NCBI RefSeq assembly: GCF_010501015.1
Contig: NZ_QVML01000009.1
Coordinates: forward strand, 16,287-80,286
Origin: Bacteroides sp. 214
GTDB taxonomy: Bacteria; Bacteroidota; Bacteroidia; Bacteroidales; Bacteroidaceae
Direction of reading: 5' to 3'
Length of the DNA stretch: 64,000 nt
Shown here: positions 1 through 10,628 of the stretch, in pieces
Position numbering within the stretch: the first letter of the stretch is position 1
Layout of the letters: every line of letters begins with the position of its first letter
The notes under the pieces: generated by a model
Seen by the model: only the letters and a program-made list of their open reading frames with translations
What the model was told of the DNA's origin: nothing
Database searches by the model: none
Program-made: the position numbers and the translations under genes

Positions 1-1
1 G

Positions 2-1693
2 GAGTATATCACATTTGATGCTGATACTATTCGCAATACATTTAAGGTAGATCTCACGATGCATTTGGCTCTCTACCGAGCAGTTTCGGGTGATAGCGCA
101 AAAGAGCATCAACAATACACAATCAACGATATCAGCTTCATAACCGAATATGACATGATGCGAACTTCGGCGTTGAGTAGCATAGAAATAAATGACTCTA
201 TCCATTATAAGGGATTCCCTATTTATTTCAAAGACAAACTATATTTACGTCCAAAAGTATTGGTGGATAATCTTAACCTACAACGTGGTAGCTTGTACGA
301 TGAGTCGGATGTGCAACGAACCTATAATAATTTCGGCCGATTATCTGCTTTGAAGTATTCTAATATCCGTTTTGTAGAGACACAAATAGCTGACAGTAGT
401 ATGTTGAATGCGTATGTGTTACTGACCAAAAGCAAACATCAGTCGGTTACTTTCGAGATAGAAGGAACAAACTCGGCTGGAGATTTGGGTGCGGCAGCTT
501 CGGTTGCGTATCAGCATCGCAATTTCTTTCATGGTTCAGAGAGTTTTATGTTTAAGGTGCGTGGTGCTTATGAAGCAATATCAGGACTTACCGGTAATTA
601 TCGTAGCGATAATTACACCGAGCTTGGTGCCGAGACAAGTGTTAACTTTCCACGTTTCTTGTTCCCTTTTCTGTCGTCGGGATTTAAAAAAAGCATTAGA
701 GCAACGACAGAGTTTGGCCTACACTACAATTATCAACTCCGTCCGGAGTTTTCGCGAACAGTTGCTGCTGCTTCGTGGGGTTACCGTTGGACACAAAAGC
801 AGCGCATTCAGCATCGTATTGATTTACTTGACATCAGTTATCTGTATATGCCTTGGATAGACCCTACGTTTGAACAGAAATATTTGAATGATGAAAAGAA
901 TTACATTCTGGAGTACAATTACAAGAATAGGCTGATTGTGCGGAGTGGTTATGTATATAATTACAACAGCGTAAACCCCAATCTGATGAATCAAACGTTC
1001 AAAACCAACTCACATAGTATTCGATTGGGTGTAGAATCGGCAGGTGGATTACTATATCTTTTTTCTAAGGCGGCAGGACTCTCTAAAAATGGAGAAGGAG
1101 AGTACTCAATTCTTAACATCCCGTTTGCACAGTACGTCAAATTTGATTTTGATTTTGCCAAAAATATTGTTATTGACCAGCGTAACTCATTGGCATATCA
1201 TATAGGAGCGGGGATAGCTGTTCCGTATGGTAATGCCAGTGTAATCCCTTTTGAAAAGCAATACTTTTCGGGCGGGGCAAATAGTGTTCGTGGATGGTCT
1301 GTGCGTTCACTTGGACCAGGTTCGTTCCCCGGAGATGGTAACTTCTTGAATCAGTCGGGCGATATTAAATTAGATATGAATATTGAGTATCGCAGTAAGT
1401 TGTTTTGGATATTACAAGGTGCTTTCTTTATCGATGCAGGTAATATCTGGACAATCAAAGAGTATGAAGAGCAACCAGGTGGGAAGTTTCAATTTGATAA
1501 ATTCTATAAACAAATAGCAGTGAGCTACGGGTTGGGCTTTCGCTTTGATTTGGACTTCTTTGTGCTTCGTTTTGATGGGGGTATGAAAGCAATAAATCCT
1601 GAGTATGAAAAAGGAAAACGACGTTACCCCATTATTAGTCCTAGATTAAAACGCGACTTTGCGTTTCACTTCGCGGTGGGTTATCCATTCTGA
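2..1693 (+). CDS. TamL/BamA-family outer-membrane protein, 3' part (5' truncated by window edge)
   Basis: This is the C-terminal part of an Omp85-superfamily protein. The frame is open from base 2, so the gene starts upstream of the window; the ATG at 59 is internal. About the first 100 visible residues resemble the last POTRA domain (VQRTYNNFGRLSALKYSNI region). The rest is a 16-strand-type barrel with the family's loop-6 signature, seen here as GGANSVRGW, and the chain ends in an aromatic residue (VGYPF), the usual recognition end for barrel assembly. In Bacteroidota such proteins are TamL- or BamA-like and insert or translocate outer-membrane proteins. A tamB gene lies at about 41 kb, not adjacent. 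The stop codon abuts the stop of the opposing gene with no gap. BamA itself is less likely than TamL, but without the N-terminus (lipobox or not) this is not decided. Confidence 0.85.
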   Translation, partial: EYITFDADTIRNTFKVDLTMHLALYRAVSGDSAKEHQQYTINDISFITEYDMMRTSALSSIEINDSIHYKGFPIYFKDKLYLRPKVLVDNLNLQRGSLYDESDVQRTYNNFGRLSALKYSNIRFVETQIADSSMLNAYVLLTKSKHQSVTFEIEGTNSAGDLGAAASVAYQHRNFFHGSESFMFKVRGAYEAISGLTGNYRSDNYTELGAETSVNFPRFLFPFLSSGFKKSIRATTEFGLHYNYQLRPEFSRTVAAASWGYRWTQKQRIQHRIDLLDISYLYMPWIDPTFEQKYLNDEKNYILEYNYKNRLIVRSGYVYNYNSVNPNLMNQTFKTNSHSIRLGVESAGGLLYLFSKAAGLSKNGEGEYSILNIPFAQYVKFDFDFAKNIVIDQRNSLAYHIGAGIAVPYGNASVIPFEKQYFSGGANSVRGWSVRSLGPGSFPGDGNFLNQSGDIKLDMNIEYRSKLFWILQGAFFIDAGNIWTIKEYEEQPGGKFQFDKFYKQIAVSYGLGFRFDLDFFVLRFDGGMKAINPEYEKGKRRYPIISPRLKRDFAFHFAVGYPF

Positions 1694-2143
1694 TTACAGT
1701 GTATCGTAGGCGGGTATATCGGTGAGAAAAGAATAACTATTTTTTTCGTAATCCATGCGGCAGCAATAATGTTGCATGCCATTGCTCACAATCAAGTAAT
1801 CTACTTTTAGTACAATATTATAGCGGGTAATTTGGTCAAATACTGCCTGCGTGATGGGTATGTCGGGTGCTTTGTATTCAATTATCATGCGGGCAGTAGC
1901 GTCGCGACCATACAACAAAGTGTCACAACGTTTGGTGGTTGAGTTGAGTTTAAGTGTAACCTCGTTTGCCATTAGTCCTGCCGGATAGCCTTTATAGTTA
2001 ATCAAAAAATGAACAAAGTGCTGCCGCACCCATTCTTCGGGAGTTAGTGCAATGTAGCGCTTGCGGATTATGTCAAAAATGACAGACTTTCCGTTGCGCT
2101 TGGCAATTTTAGTTTCGAATACGGGTAGGTTTAACAATAACAT
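1694..2143 (-). CDS. Small HsdR N-terminal-like PD-(D/E)XK protein
   Basis: This 149-residue protein resembles the HsdR N-terminal (HSDR_N_2) domain alone, without helicase or translocase parts. The PD-(D/E)XK nuclease motif is visible: D74 in RCDTLLY, then E89 and K91 in IIEYKAP, followed by a QxxxY-like motif in FDQITRYN (around residue 104). Comparable stand-alone proteins sit beside holA and amn in other Bacteroidales genomes, so this is probably a conserved housekeeping neighbour and not a restriction system remnant. There are no HsdM or HsdS genes nearby. The gene is divergent from amn and convergent with the TamL-like gene. The true substrate is unknown; DNA cleavage or repair is an inference from the fold. 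Confidence 0.75.
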   Translation of the reverse strand: MLLLNLPVFETKIAKRNGKSVIFDIIRKRYIALTPEEWVRQHFVHFLINYKGYPAGLMANEVTLKLNSTTKRCDTLLYGRDATARMIIEYKAPDIPITQAVFDQITRYNIVLKVDYLIVSNGMQHYCCRMDYEKNSYSFLTDIPAYDTL

Positions 2144-2209
2144 TTATTATTTTTGTGAGTTAAATAATCGTTCCAACTTATACGTGGGACACAAATTTAA
2201 CGGATAATT

Positions 2210-2986
2210 ATGAAAACAAAGCAAGAAATCGTTGATAATTGGCTTCCGCGCTACACCAAACGCAACTTGGAAGACTTTGGTGAGTACATTCTGCTCACGA
2301 ATTTCAATAACTATGTCGAGATATTTGCCGAAGCGTTCAATGTTCCGGTTTTGGGAAGAGATGCAAATATGATATCGGCTTCTGCCAATGGAATCACTAT
2401 CATAAATTTTGGAATGGGCAGTCCGAATGCAGCAATTATCATGGATTTGCTTGCGGCTATAAAGCCGGTGGCTTGCTTATTTCTCGGAAAATGCGGTGGA
2501 ATCGACAAAAAATTGAAGCTTGGTGACTTGATTTTACCCATTGCTGCCATTCGTGGCGAAGGAACCTCCAATGACTATTTCCCCCCTGAAGTTCCCTCGC
2601 TTCCGGCATTTATGTTGCAACGAGCAGTTTCCTCAGCCATTCGAGACCATGGTCGCGATTATTGGACAGGTACCGTTTATACCACTAACCGTCGTATCTG
2701 GGAACATGATGATACTTTCAAAAATTACCTTAGAACTACCCGCGCTATGGCTGTGGATATGGAAACAGCCACTCTTTTTAGCGTTGGCTTTGCTAATCAT
2801 ATCCCTACAGGTGCACTTTTGCTGGTGTCCGATCAACCTATGATTCCCGAAGGTGTGAAGACTGATAAAAGTGACACACACGTAACACGCAATTTTGTTC
2901 GCGAGCATGTAGAAATGGGAATTGCTTCATTGCGTATGATAATAGACGAGAAGAAAACAGTAAAACACCTCAAATTTGATTGGTAA
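2210..2986 (+). CDS. amn: AMP nucleosidase
   Basis: Predicted to hydrolyse AMP to adenine and ribose 5-phosphate in the cytoplasm, within purine salvage. The 258-residue chain is one PNP/UDP-phosphorylase-type domain. Visible landmarks are the glycine-rich segment NFGMGSPNAA and the C-terminal signature AVDMETATLF followed by SDQP, where the Glu and Asp bind the ribose and base. It lacks the extra N-terminal domain of the roughly 480-residue E. coli Amn; this short form is usual in Bacteroidota. Because the family fold is shared with other nucleoside hydrolases and phosphorylases, the substrate rests on resemblance to the short AMP nucleosidases. holA follows 11 bases later and is probably co-transcribed. 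Confidence 0.85.
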   Translation: MKTKQEIVDNWLPRYTKRNLEDFGEYILLTNFNNYVEIFAEAFNVPVLGRDANMISASANGITIINFGMGSPNAAIIMDLLAAIKPVACLFLGKCGGIDKKLKLGDLILPIAAIRGEGTSNDYFPPEVPSLPAFMLQRAVSSAIRDHGRDYWTGTVYTTNRRIWEHDDTFKNYLRTTRAMAVDMETATLFSVGFANHIPTGALLLVSDQPMIPEGVKTDKSDTHVTRNFVREHVEMGIASLRMIIDEKKTVKHLKFDW

Positions 2987-2997
2987 AAACAAGATTA

Positions 2998-4017
2998 ATG
3001 GCTAAGAAAGAGTGGACATATGAGGGTATCCTCACTGACTTAAAGAACGGAAAATACTATCCGGTCTATTACCTCATGGGTGAGGAAGCCTATTTCATAG
3101 ACCAAATAGCCGATTATATAACCAATAATGTTCTGTCCGAAGACGAGAAAGAATTCAATCAAACCATAGTCTACGGCATGGACACAGACATTTCTACTGT
3201 TATTAATGCGGCAAAGCGATATCCTATGATGTCTAAGTATCAGGTTGTTATGGTGAAAGAAGCGCAGTCGCTGAAGAACCTGGAAGAGCTTTCGTACTAT
3301 CTACATAAGCCATTGGAATCGACCATTCTTGTCTTTTGCCACAAACATGGCTCACTCGACCGCCGCAAGAAAGTAGCTGCCGAAATAGAAAAAACAGCGG
3401 TACTCTACGAATCAAAGAAAATAAAAGACGCGCAGCTTCCGACATTTATAGCCTCTTATATTAAGCAAAAAGGTGTCGACATAGAACCCAAAGCTGCAGC
3501 TATGCTCGCCGAATTTGTTGGCACAGATTTAAGTCGCCTTACTGGTGAACTAGAGAAACTTGTTATAACTCTTCCGCAAGGACAAACCCGTATTACTCCT
3601 GAATTAATTGAGAAGAACATAGGCATTAGCAAAGATTATAATAATTTTGAGTTGCGTAATGCTCTGGTTGAAAAGGATATCCTGAAAGCTAATACCATCA
3701 TTAAGTATTTTGAAGAGAACCCCAAAACAAATCCGATACAAATGTCGCTTTCACTACTTTTTTCGTTCTATTCCAATTTAATGCTTGCCTATTATGCGCC
3801 CGAAAAGAGCGATCAGGGTGTAGCTGCTTGGTTGGGATTAAGAAGTCCTTGGTTGGCTAAAGACTACATGACTGCTATGCGAAAATATACCGGTATCAAG
3901 GTGATGCAAATCATTGGCGAGATACGCCAGGCAGATGCAAAATCGAAAGGAGTAGGGGGCGCTTCCATCTCAAGTGGTGATATTCTTCGCGAACTGATAT
4001 TTACTATATTGCATTAA
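2998..4017 (+). CDS. holA: DNA polymerase III subunit delta
   Basis: Clamp-loader delta subunit, which opens the beta sliding clamp during replication. The protein is 339 residues with the N-terminal delta pattern (NGKYYPVYYLMGEEAYFIDQ), the AAA-like core without catalytic Walker residues, and the C-terminal helical collar (ISSGDILRELIFTI near the end). I chose ATG 2998; an upstream in-frame TTG at 2980 would overlap the amn stop and adds residues that do not look like the family's N-terminus. It lies 11 bases after amn on the same strand, so the two probably share a transcript. No T-rich terminator follows at once; a tandem-repeat array begins about 15 bases after the stop. Confidence 0.92.
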   Translation: MAKKEWTYEGILTDLKNGKYYPVYYLMGEEAYFIDQIADYITNNVLSEDEKEFNQTIVYGMDTDISTVINAAKRYPMMSKYQVVMVKEAQSLKNLEELSYYLHKPLESTILVFCHKHGSLDRRKKVAAEIEKTAVLYESKKIKDAQLPTFIASYIKQKGVDIEPKAAAMLAEFVGTDLSRLTGELEKLVITLPQGQTRITPELIEKNIGISKDYNNFELRNALVEKDILKANTIIKYFEENPKTNPIQMSLSLLFSFYSNLMLAYYAPEKSDQGVAAWLGLRSPWLAKDYMTAMRKYTGIKVMQIIGEIRQADAKSKGVGGASISSGDILRELIFTILH

Positions 4018-4032
4018 GATAAAAAGAAATCC

Positions 4033-4150
4033 GCCTATGGATCGTGCTCCTTCAGCCATAGGCGCACGAGTGTTCATCCATAGGCTCACACCTCTTCGTC
4101 CATAGGCTCACGCCTCTTCAGCCATAGGCTCATGCTTGCTCCGCTTATGG
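4033..4150. repeat. 22-bp tandem array, core CCATAGGC
   Basis: Four direct copies of CCATAGGC begin at 4056, 4078, 4100 and 4122, exactly 22 bp apart, inside 22-bp units that otherwise vary (each starts TTC and ends in a C-rich stretch). The array is flanked by inverted copies: GCCTATGG at 4033 and GCTTATGG at 4143. The same phasing and a near-identical core (CCATAAGC) recur at 25.8 and 53.8 kb. Function is unknown; the even phasing suggests protein binding or a repeat-expansion history. Confidence 0.85.
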
Positions 4151-5078
4151 GTTATAGTTTGTCAACCATAGTTTAAGTAAAGAAGCCATTAAATTCAAAA
4201 GAAAACCTCTTTGTTGTATACAAAACTTACAATTCTTTTTTAGTGAATTTGTACTATTGACGTAAATAAATTTCTTTTTGTGTATTTGTTGGTCAACAAT
4301 AGTTTGAAGCAAAATTCCAGAGATTCTTTTCATCCTCCTCTTATCTTATCATAACTCTTTCTTATTGGTTATTAATAATTACAAATAGTTCTCTGTTTTT
4401 CAGTATTCAGTTTTCCCTGCTTTTTCAAATAAAGAAGTAAAACAGGTAATCAATTTCTCGACTTATTTCAAAGATATTGGGAGAGAGGAGTTTTCTTATA
4501 TATGGCCCAAATGCTATCATAATGTCAAAAATAGCATAAAATAGAAATTTTGCTTATTTGATTCAAAAAACAAACAAAGTAGAAAGAGCCGAAAAGTGGC
4601 TTATCTTTCTGATAGCCAAATGATTAACTCATTTTTAAGCCTAGTAGAATCGTTTTTTTTCGACAAACTGTCCGGGATGGCGAAATTTTTGAAGTATTGA
4701 GGCCTTAAAGGTACTTTGTTTTATGAAATGTAATGATTTGTTTTATTTTTATAGAGTGTACAAAAGTAAATTGAAAAATACTACTGCATAAAACTATGAC
4801 GAATTGATAGATTTGTTTCATTTACAACTATAGCTTTGTGAAATTTGAATATCGGTAATTTACAGTTGTGATATTTACAATTAGAATGGTATTACAGTTA
4901 TTATTGTAGTATACTACTTTACAATAATAAAACAAGTAAATTACGATTTTATATTAAGAAATCATTCTGTGATAATTAACTATTAACACAGTTGTTTTGA
5001 ATAATATTATTTGTTGAATATCAGCCGATTATAATATTTTATATAAACGAACAGTGGCTATTTGAGTTATTTGATGGG

Positions 5079-5090
5079 TTACAGTTGTAA
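5079..5090. promoter_or_regulatory. TTACA-GT-TGTAA palindrome
   Basis: Perfect 5-bp arms TTACA and TGTAA are separated by GT. Similar half-sites (TTACAGTTGTG at 4859, TTTACAACTA at 4821, ACAACTGTAA at 5321) flank it across the same noncoding region. It may be a distal operator for the HTH regulator downstream; that link is inference. Confidence 0.4.
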
Positions 5091-5254
5091 AACACCTCTT
5101 TTCTGTTTAGTTGTAAGTAATTTATTATGCTTATTATTAGCGCTTTATGTAATATTACCTCTTCTAAAAAAACAAATATATTTTAGATCGATGTTGAAGG
5201 TTTATTTTACTGTATTATAGATTTGTAAATGTAACCTCACAAACTTAAATTTGC

Positions 5255-5280
5255 AAATGTAAAATATATGTTTTACATTT
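5255..5280. promoter_or_regulatory. Operator-like inverted repeat upstream of HTH gene
   Basis: Ten-base arms AAATGTAAAA (5255-5264) and TTTTACATTT (5271-5280) form a perfect inverted repeat around a 6-bp centre. It lies just upstream of the -7 element at 5293-5300, so it covers the -33 position. Extra half-sites occur at 5224 (TGTAAATGTAA) and downstream of the start site at 5311 (ATGTAAAA). This is the layout expected for autorepression by the adjacent HTH protein. Confidence 0.65.
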
Positions 5281-5292
5281 GTGCTTTATGTG

Positions 5293-5300
5293 TATCTTTG
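5293..5300 (+). promoter_or_regulatory. -7 promoter element of HTH gene
   Basis: TATCTTTG matches the Bacteroidota TAnnTTTG -7 consensus 60 bases before the ATG at 5360. No TTG is found at the usual -33 distance; that position is taken by the inverted repeat, which suggests regulated initiation. Confidence 0.65.
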
Positions 5301-5359
5301 TATTTTAATAATGTAAAAGCACAACTGTAACAATATAAATCAATAATATTATCTTTATT

Positions 5360-5815
5360 ATGGGAATAAAAGAGAGAATGGAGCTTATAATGGAAAGTGA
5401 GAAGTTAACTTCTACAGCATTTGCCGAGCGTATTAATGTTGTACCAGGCACCCTTTCTCATATCTTTAATGGCAGAAGCCAGCCAAGCTTGAATGTTGTG
5501 ATGAAAATAAGTAAGCACTACCCTAATATAAATTTAGAGTGGTTGCTCAAAGGAGTTGGCGAAATGTATAATCAAAAAAGCGTTCTTGCTGGAGATTCTT
5601 ACCCAAGTTTATTCGATTTAAGCGAAGAAATTCCGGCCGAGCGACCGTCTGCTCCGGAAAATCGCAAGGAAATGGCATTAGAAACCCCTAAAAACGAAGC
5701 TAACCATACTGTAATTCAAGAAGTTAAATATATAGAAAGACCTCCACGGAAAATCACAGAAATTCGAATCTTTTTCGACGATAATACATACGAAACCTTT
5801 AAAGGTGAAAAATGA
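5360..5815 (+). CDS. XRE-type HTH transcriptional regulator
   Basis: A 151-residue DNA-binding protein. Residues about 6-65 form a lambda-repressor-like HTH (AFAERINVVPGTLSHIFNGR is the turn and recognition helix region), followed by the NLEWLLKGVGEMY motif common in Bacteroidota phage-repressor-like regulators. A poorly conserved linker (about 75-125) leads to a short C-terminal motif, ITEIRIFFDDNTYETF, which is also seen in related Bacteroidales proteins and may serve dimerisation. It is preceded by an inverted-repeat operator over its own promoter, so autorepression is likely. No phage genes are adjacent. Its other targets are unknown. Confidence 0.85.
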   Translation: MGIKERMELIMESEKLTSTAFAERINVVPGTLSHIFNGRSQPSLNVVMKISKHYPNINLEWLLKGVGEMYNQKSVLAGDSYPSLFDLSEEIPAERPSAPENRKEMALETPKNEANHTVIQEVKYIERPPRKITEIRIFFDDNTYETFKGEK

Positions 5816-5831
5816 GTTGCAAAACCTACTC

Positions 5832-5858
5832 TTGATGGGCAATTTCATTGTATCTTTG
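5832..5858 (+). promoter_or_regulatory. Promoter of pyrK-pyrD
   Basis: TATCTTTG at 5851-5858 fits the -7 consensus, with TTG at 5832 only 16 bp upstream (shorter than the 19-20 bp seen for other promoters here). Transcription would begin near 5865, which argues that the in-frame ATG at 5866 is not the real start and that 5896 is. Confidence 0.65.
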
Positions 5859-5895
5859 TGCTTTAATGACTAATTACTCCTCTTTATTACACCAG

Positions 5896-6669
5896 ATGAA
5901 AAAATATGTTTTAGATCTGACGGTAAGCGAGAGTATTCAATTGAATGATACAAATGTATTACTCAAAATGACTTCCTCGCAACCGCTCCCCGAAATGATT
6001 CCGGGACAATTTGCGCAATTGCGCGTAGACAATTCTCCTACCACCTTCCTGCGTAGACCTATTTCAATCAATTTTGTGGATAAAGCACGCAATGAAGTGT
6101 GGTTTATGATACAATTGGTTGGTGACGGTACACGTTGTTTAGGACGCTCTGTAGAGGGCTCTGTAATCAATGCAATGTTGCCCTTAGGCAATGGGTTTAG
6201 TATGCCCGAAGCTGCTACTGAGAAGCTACTGCTGATAGGTGGTGGCGTGGGAACAGCTCCTATGCTTTTTTTAGGCGAGCAATTGGCTAAAAAGGGTTAT
6301 ATACCAACGTTTTTGTTGGGTGCGCGTAGTTCTAAAGACTTGCTGGAACTGGATGAGTTTGGTAAGTATGGCGAAGTATATGCCACTACCGAAGATGGTT
6401 CGTATGGCGAACGAGGATATGTTACTCAACATTCTATATTAGAAGGTGCATTTGATCGAATTTACACTTGTGGGCCAAAGCCAATGATGGTTGCTGTAGC
6501 AAAGTACGCTAAGGCAAACAACATACTCTGTGAAGTATCATTAGAAAACACTATGGCGTGTGGAATTGGAGCGTGTCTTTGTTGTGTGGAAAATACCACT
6601 GAAGGTCACGAATGTGTGTGTGTAGAAGGTCCTGTATTCAATATAAATAAACTATTATGGCAGATTTAA
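5896..6669 (+). CDS. pyrK: Dihydroorotate dehydrogenase electron-transfer subunit PyrK
   Basis: Iron-sulfur flavoprotein that passes electrons from the PyrD FMN through FAD and a 2Fe-2S cluster to NAD+ in pyrimidine synthesis. Residues numbered from the 5896 start: FAD-binding RRPIS at 53-57, NAD-binding GGGVGTAPM at 115-123, and the C-terminal cluster with C222, C227, C230 and C240 or C242. The start was set at MKKYVLDL (257 residues) because the promoter's -7 element ends at 5858, which leaves a normal leader only for this ATG, and because the family begins this way. The last codons overlap the pyrD start by 13 bases, so the two subunits are translationally coupled. Confidence 0.93.
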   Translation: MKKYVLDLTVSESIQLNDTNVLLKMTSSQPLPEMIPGQFAQLRVDNSPTTFLRRPISINFVDKARNEVWFMIQLVGDGTRCLGRSVEGSVINAMLPLGNGFSMPEAATEKLLLIGGGVGTAPMLFLGEQLAKKGYIPTFLLGARSSKDLLELDEFGKYGEVYATTEDGSYGERGYVTQHSILEGAFDRIYTCGPKPMMVAVAKYAKANNILCEVSLENTMACGIGACLCCVENTTEGHECVCVEGPVFNINKLLWQI

Positions 6670-7568
6670 GTGTAAAGATAGGTGACTTAAAATTAAAGAA
6701 TCCCGTGATGACAGCTTCGGGAACTTTTGGATATGGCGAAGAGTTTGCCGACTTTATAGATATTGCGCGAATAGGCGGTATAATTGTAAAAGGAACTACT
6801 CTTCACAAACGTGAAGGTAATGCCTATCCTCGTATGGCAGAAACGCCCTCAGGTATGCTGAATGCGGTTGGTTTGCAAAATAAGGGGGTAGATTACTTCG
6901 TAAATTCGATTTACCCACGTATAAAAGAGGTTGATACCAATATAATTGTAAATGTTTCGGGTTCTGCAATAGAAGATTATGTAAAAACAGCAGAAATCAT
7001 TAATGAACTTGACAAAATTTCAGCTATTGAATTAAACATCTCTTGCCCCAATGTAAAGCAAGGTGGAATGGCGTTTGGAGTGACTGCCAAAGGAGCAGCA
7101 GAAGTTGTTAAATCAGTGCGTTCTGCTTACAAAAAGACACTTATCGTTAAGCTCTCTCCGAACGTAACCGATATAACCGAGATAGCCCGTGCAGCAGAAG
7201 AAAGTGGCGCAGACAGTGTTTCATTGATAAATACATTACTAGGAATGGCAATAAACGCCGATACAAGGCGTCCAGTGCTATCTACGGTAACTGGTGGCCT
7301 CTCTGGTGCAGCCGTAAAACCCGTAGCATTGCGAATGGTTTGGCAAGTAGCTAAAGTAGTAAATATTCCTGTCATTGGGCTTGGCGGAATTATGAATTGG
7401 AGAGATGCTGTTGAGTTCTTATTGGCAGGTGCTTCAGCAATACAAATTGGTACGGCAAATTTCGTAGATCCTACTGTAACTGTAAAAGTAATTGAAGGTA
7501 TTAACGAATACTTAGAGTTACATAAATGTCAATCAATTTCGGATATAATAGGTGCGCTTGAGGTATAA
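6657..7568 (+). CDS. pyrD: Dihydroorotate dehydrogenase, class 1B catalytic subunit
   Basis: Oxidises dihydroorotate to orotate in de novo pyrimidine synthesis, using FMN. The 303-residue TIM barrel shows the class 1 catalytic cysteine C130 in NISCPN, the FMN-phosphate loops (GLGGI near residue 240 and the AIQIGTA segment) and the N-terminal substrate loop ASGTFGYG. Its pairing with PyrK marks it as the NAD-dependent 1B type, not the fumarate-linked 1A or membrane class 2 form. It overlaps the end of pyrK and is followed by a strong bidirectional terminator at 7638-7674. Confidence 0.95.
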   Translation: MADLSVKIGDLKLKNPVMTASGTFGYGEEFADFIDIARIGGIIVKGTTLHKREGNAYPRMAETPSGMLNAVGLQNKGVDYFVNSIYPRIKEVDTNIIVNVSGSAIEDYVKTAEIINELDKISAIELNISCPNVKQGGMAFGVTAKGAAEVVKSVRSAYKKTLIVKLSPNVTDITEIARAAEESGADSVSLINTLLGMAINADTRRPVLSTVTGGLSGAAVKPVALRMVWQVAKVVNIPVIGLGGIMNWRDAVEFLLAGASAIQIGTANFVDPTVTVKVIEGINEYLELHKCQSISDIIGALEV

Positions 7569-7637
7569 CTAAAAACAAGTGATTGCCATTCGCGGGTGTT
7601 TTGGCTGAAAAGTGATAATAACGCGATGAAATGGGAC

Positions 7638-7674
7638 AAAAAGAGAAGCTACAAAAACCGTAGCTTCTCTTTTT
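7638..7674. terminator. Bidirectional terminator between pyrD and trmD
   Basis: Perfect 15-bp arms (7638-7652 and 7660-7674) around a 7-base loop, A-rich on the left and T-rich on the right, placed between convergent pyrD and trmD. Confidence 0.9.
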
Positions 7675-7776
7675 GTTTTACCCATAAATGGTAAGTTGAT
7701 TTCTATGTTCTATTTCACTCTTTTCTACGGTTATCCTCAACGAATACAACAATTGAAAATACTTAACGAAAAGAGT

Positions 7777-8454
7777 TTATTCCTTTAATAAGTCCGGACG
7801 AAGTCTTTTTGTGCGTTCCAAAGACTGCTGCAATTCCCATTCTTTTATCTTTGCCTCGTGCCCTGAAAGAAGTACATCAGGTACTTCCCATCCTTTATAA
7901 TTTGCCGGACGGGTGTATACCGGTGCAGCTAATAAGTTATCTTGAAAAGAGTCGGATAGTGCAGATTGTTCGTCGGAAATAACACCGGGTATGATTCGTA
8001 CGATGGAATCGGCAATAACAGCTGCAGCAAGTTCGCCACCAGTCAATACATAGTCTCCAATACTTATTTCTTTCGTAATCAGGTGTTCGCGAATGCGGTA
8101 GTCTATGCCTTTGAAATGGCCGCAAAGGATAATTAGGTTATTTGCAAGAGAGAGTGTGTTGGCTGCTTTTTGGTTAAATTGCTCACCATCGGGCGTTGTG
8201 AATATCACCTCATCATACTCTCTTTCGGACTTCAGTTTGTTTATACAACTCTCTATTGGCTCTATTTTCATTACCATACCGGCAAATCCACCAAAAGGAT
8301 AGTCATCTACCCGGCGATGTTTGTCGGTAGCATAATCACGAAGGTTGTGGATGTGTATCTCTGCAAGTCCTTTATTTTTTGCACGTTGCATAATGGAGCA
8401 ATTGAAGAAACCTTCAATCATTTCGGGCAATACCGTAATAATATCTATGCGCAT
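7777..8454 (-). CDS. trmD: tRNA (guanine37-N1)-methyltransferase
   Basis: SPOUT methyltransferase that makes m1G37 in tRNAs reading CNN codons and so prevents +1 frameshifting. The 225-residue protein opens with [12 protein letters not shown], carries FGGFAGMVM and the knotted S-adenosylmethionine site LCGHFKGID through [14 protein letters not shown]. The C-terminal helical domain ([19 protein letters not shown]) is complete. It is divergent from ligA, sharing a 74-base promoter region, and convergent with pyrD. Confidence 0.95.
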   Translation of the reverse strand: MRIDIITVLPEMIEGFFNCSIMQRAKNKGLAEIHIHNLRDYATDKHRRVDDYPFGGFAGMVMKIEPIESCINKLKSEREYDEVIFTTPDGEQFNQKAANTLSLANNLIILCGHFKGIDYRIREHLITKEISIGDYVLTGGELAAAVIADSIVRIIPGVISDEQSALSDSFQDNLLAAPVYTRPANYKGWEVPDVLLSGHEAKIKEWELQQSLERTKRLRPDLLKE

Positions 8455-8456
8455 AG

Positions 8457-10529
<2,073 letters not shown>

Positions 10530-10590
10530 CAATTTAATACGAATATGTAAAATAGGGTTTATATCTGTCTGCAAAAGCCGAATTTATTTG

Positions 10591-10598
10591 TACTTTTG
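10591..10598 (+). promoter_or_regulatory. -7 promoter element of dapA
   Basis: TACTTTTG matches TAnnTTTG 31 bases before the chosen dapA ATG at 10629. The -33 position reads TCTG, close to the TTTG consensus. Confidence 0.6.
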
Positions 10599-10628
10599 CG
10601 CAGGTTTAAAAGAGACGAAATAATACAC

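Larger units (their letters stand above)
4018..5359. other. 1.3-kb AT-rich intergenic region
   Basis: No convincing gene lies here. The left end (4033-4150) holds a 22-bp-phased tandem array, listed separately. From about 4160 to 4800 I see only AT-rich sequence with scattered short repeats, including two copies of a GTCAACcATAGTTT-like motif near 4161 and 4292. From about 4820 to 5330 the sequence is rich in TTACA/TGTAA half-sites that lead into the HTH gene's promoter. A 62-codon open frame on the minus strand (4333-4145) has no recognisable product and is not called. Confidence 0.7.

Noticed and set aside
1694..2143. Type I restriction-modification system
   Set aside because: Only the N-terminal domain of HsdR is present, with no HsdM, HsdS or helicase; context suggests a conserved housekeeping protein.
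4145..4333. 62-codon frame on the minus strand in the long noncoding region
   Set aside because: No recognisable domain, no promoter or start context, and its end runs into the tandem array; probably chance.
7638..7674. Possible mobile-element inverted repeat
   Set aside because: A 15-bp stem with A and T runs between convergent genes is an ordinary bidirectional terminator.
8236..8330. Altered TrmD motif (FGGFAGMVM in place of GGGxGMVM)
   Set aside because: From memory this variant is usual in Bacteroidales TrmD, so it is not evidence of a defect.
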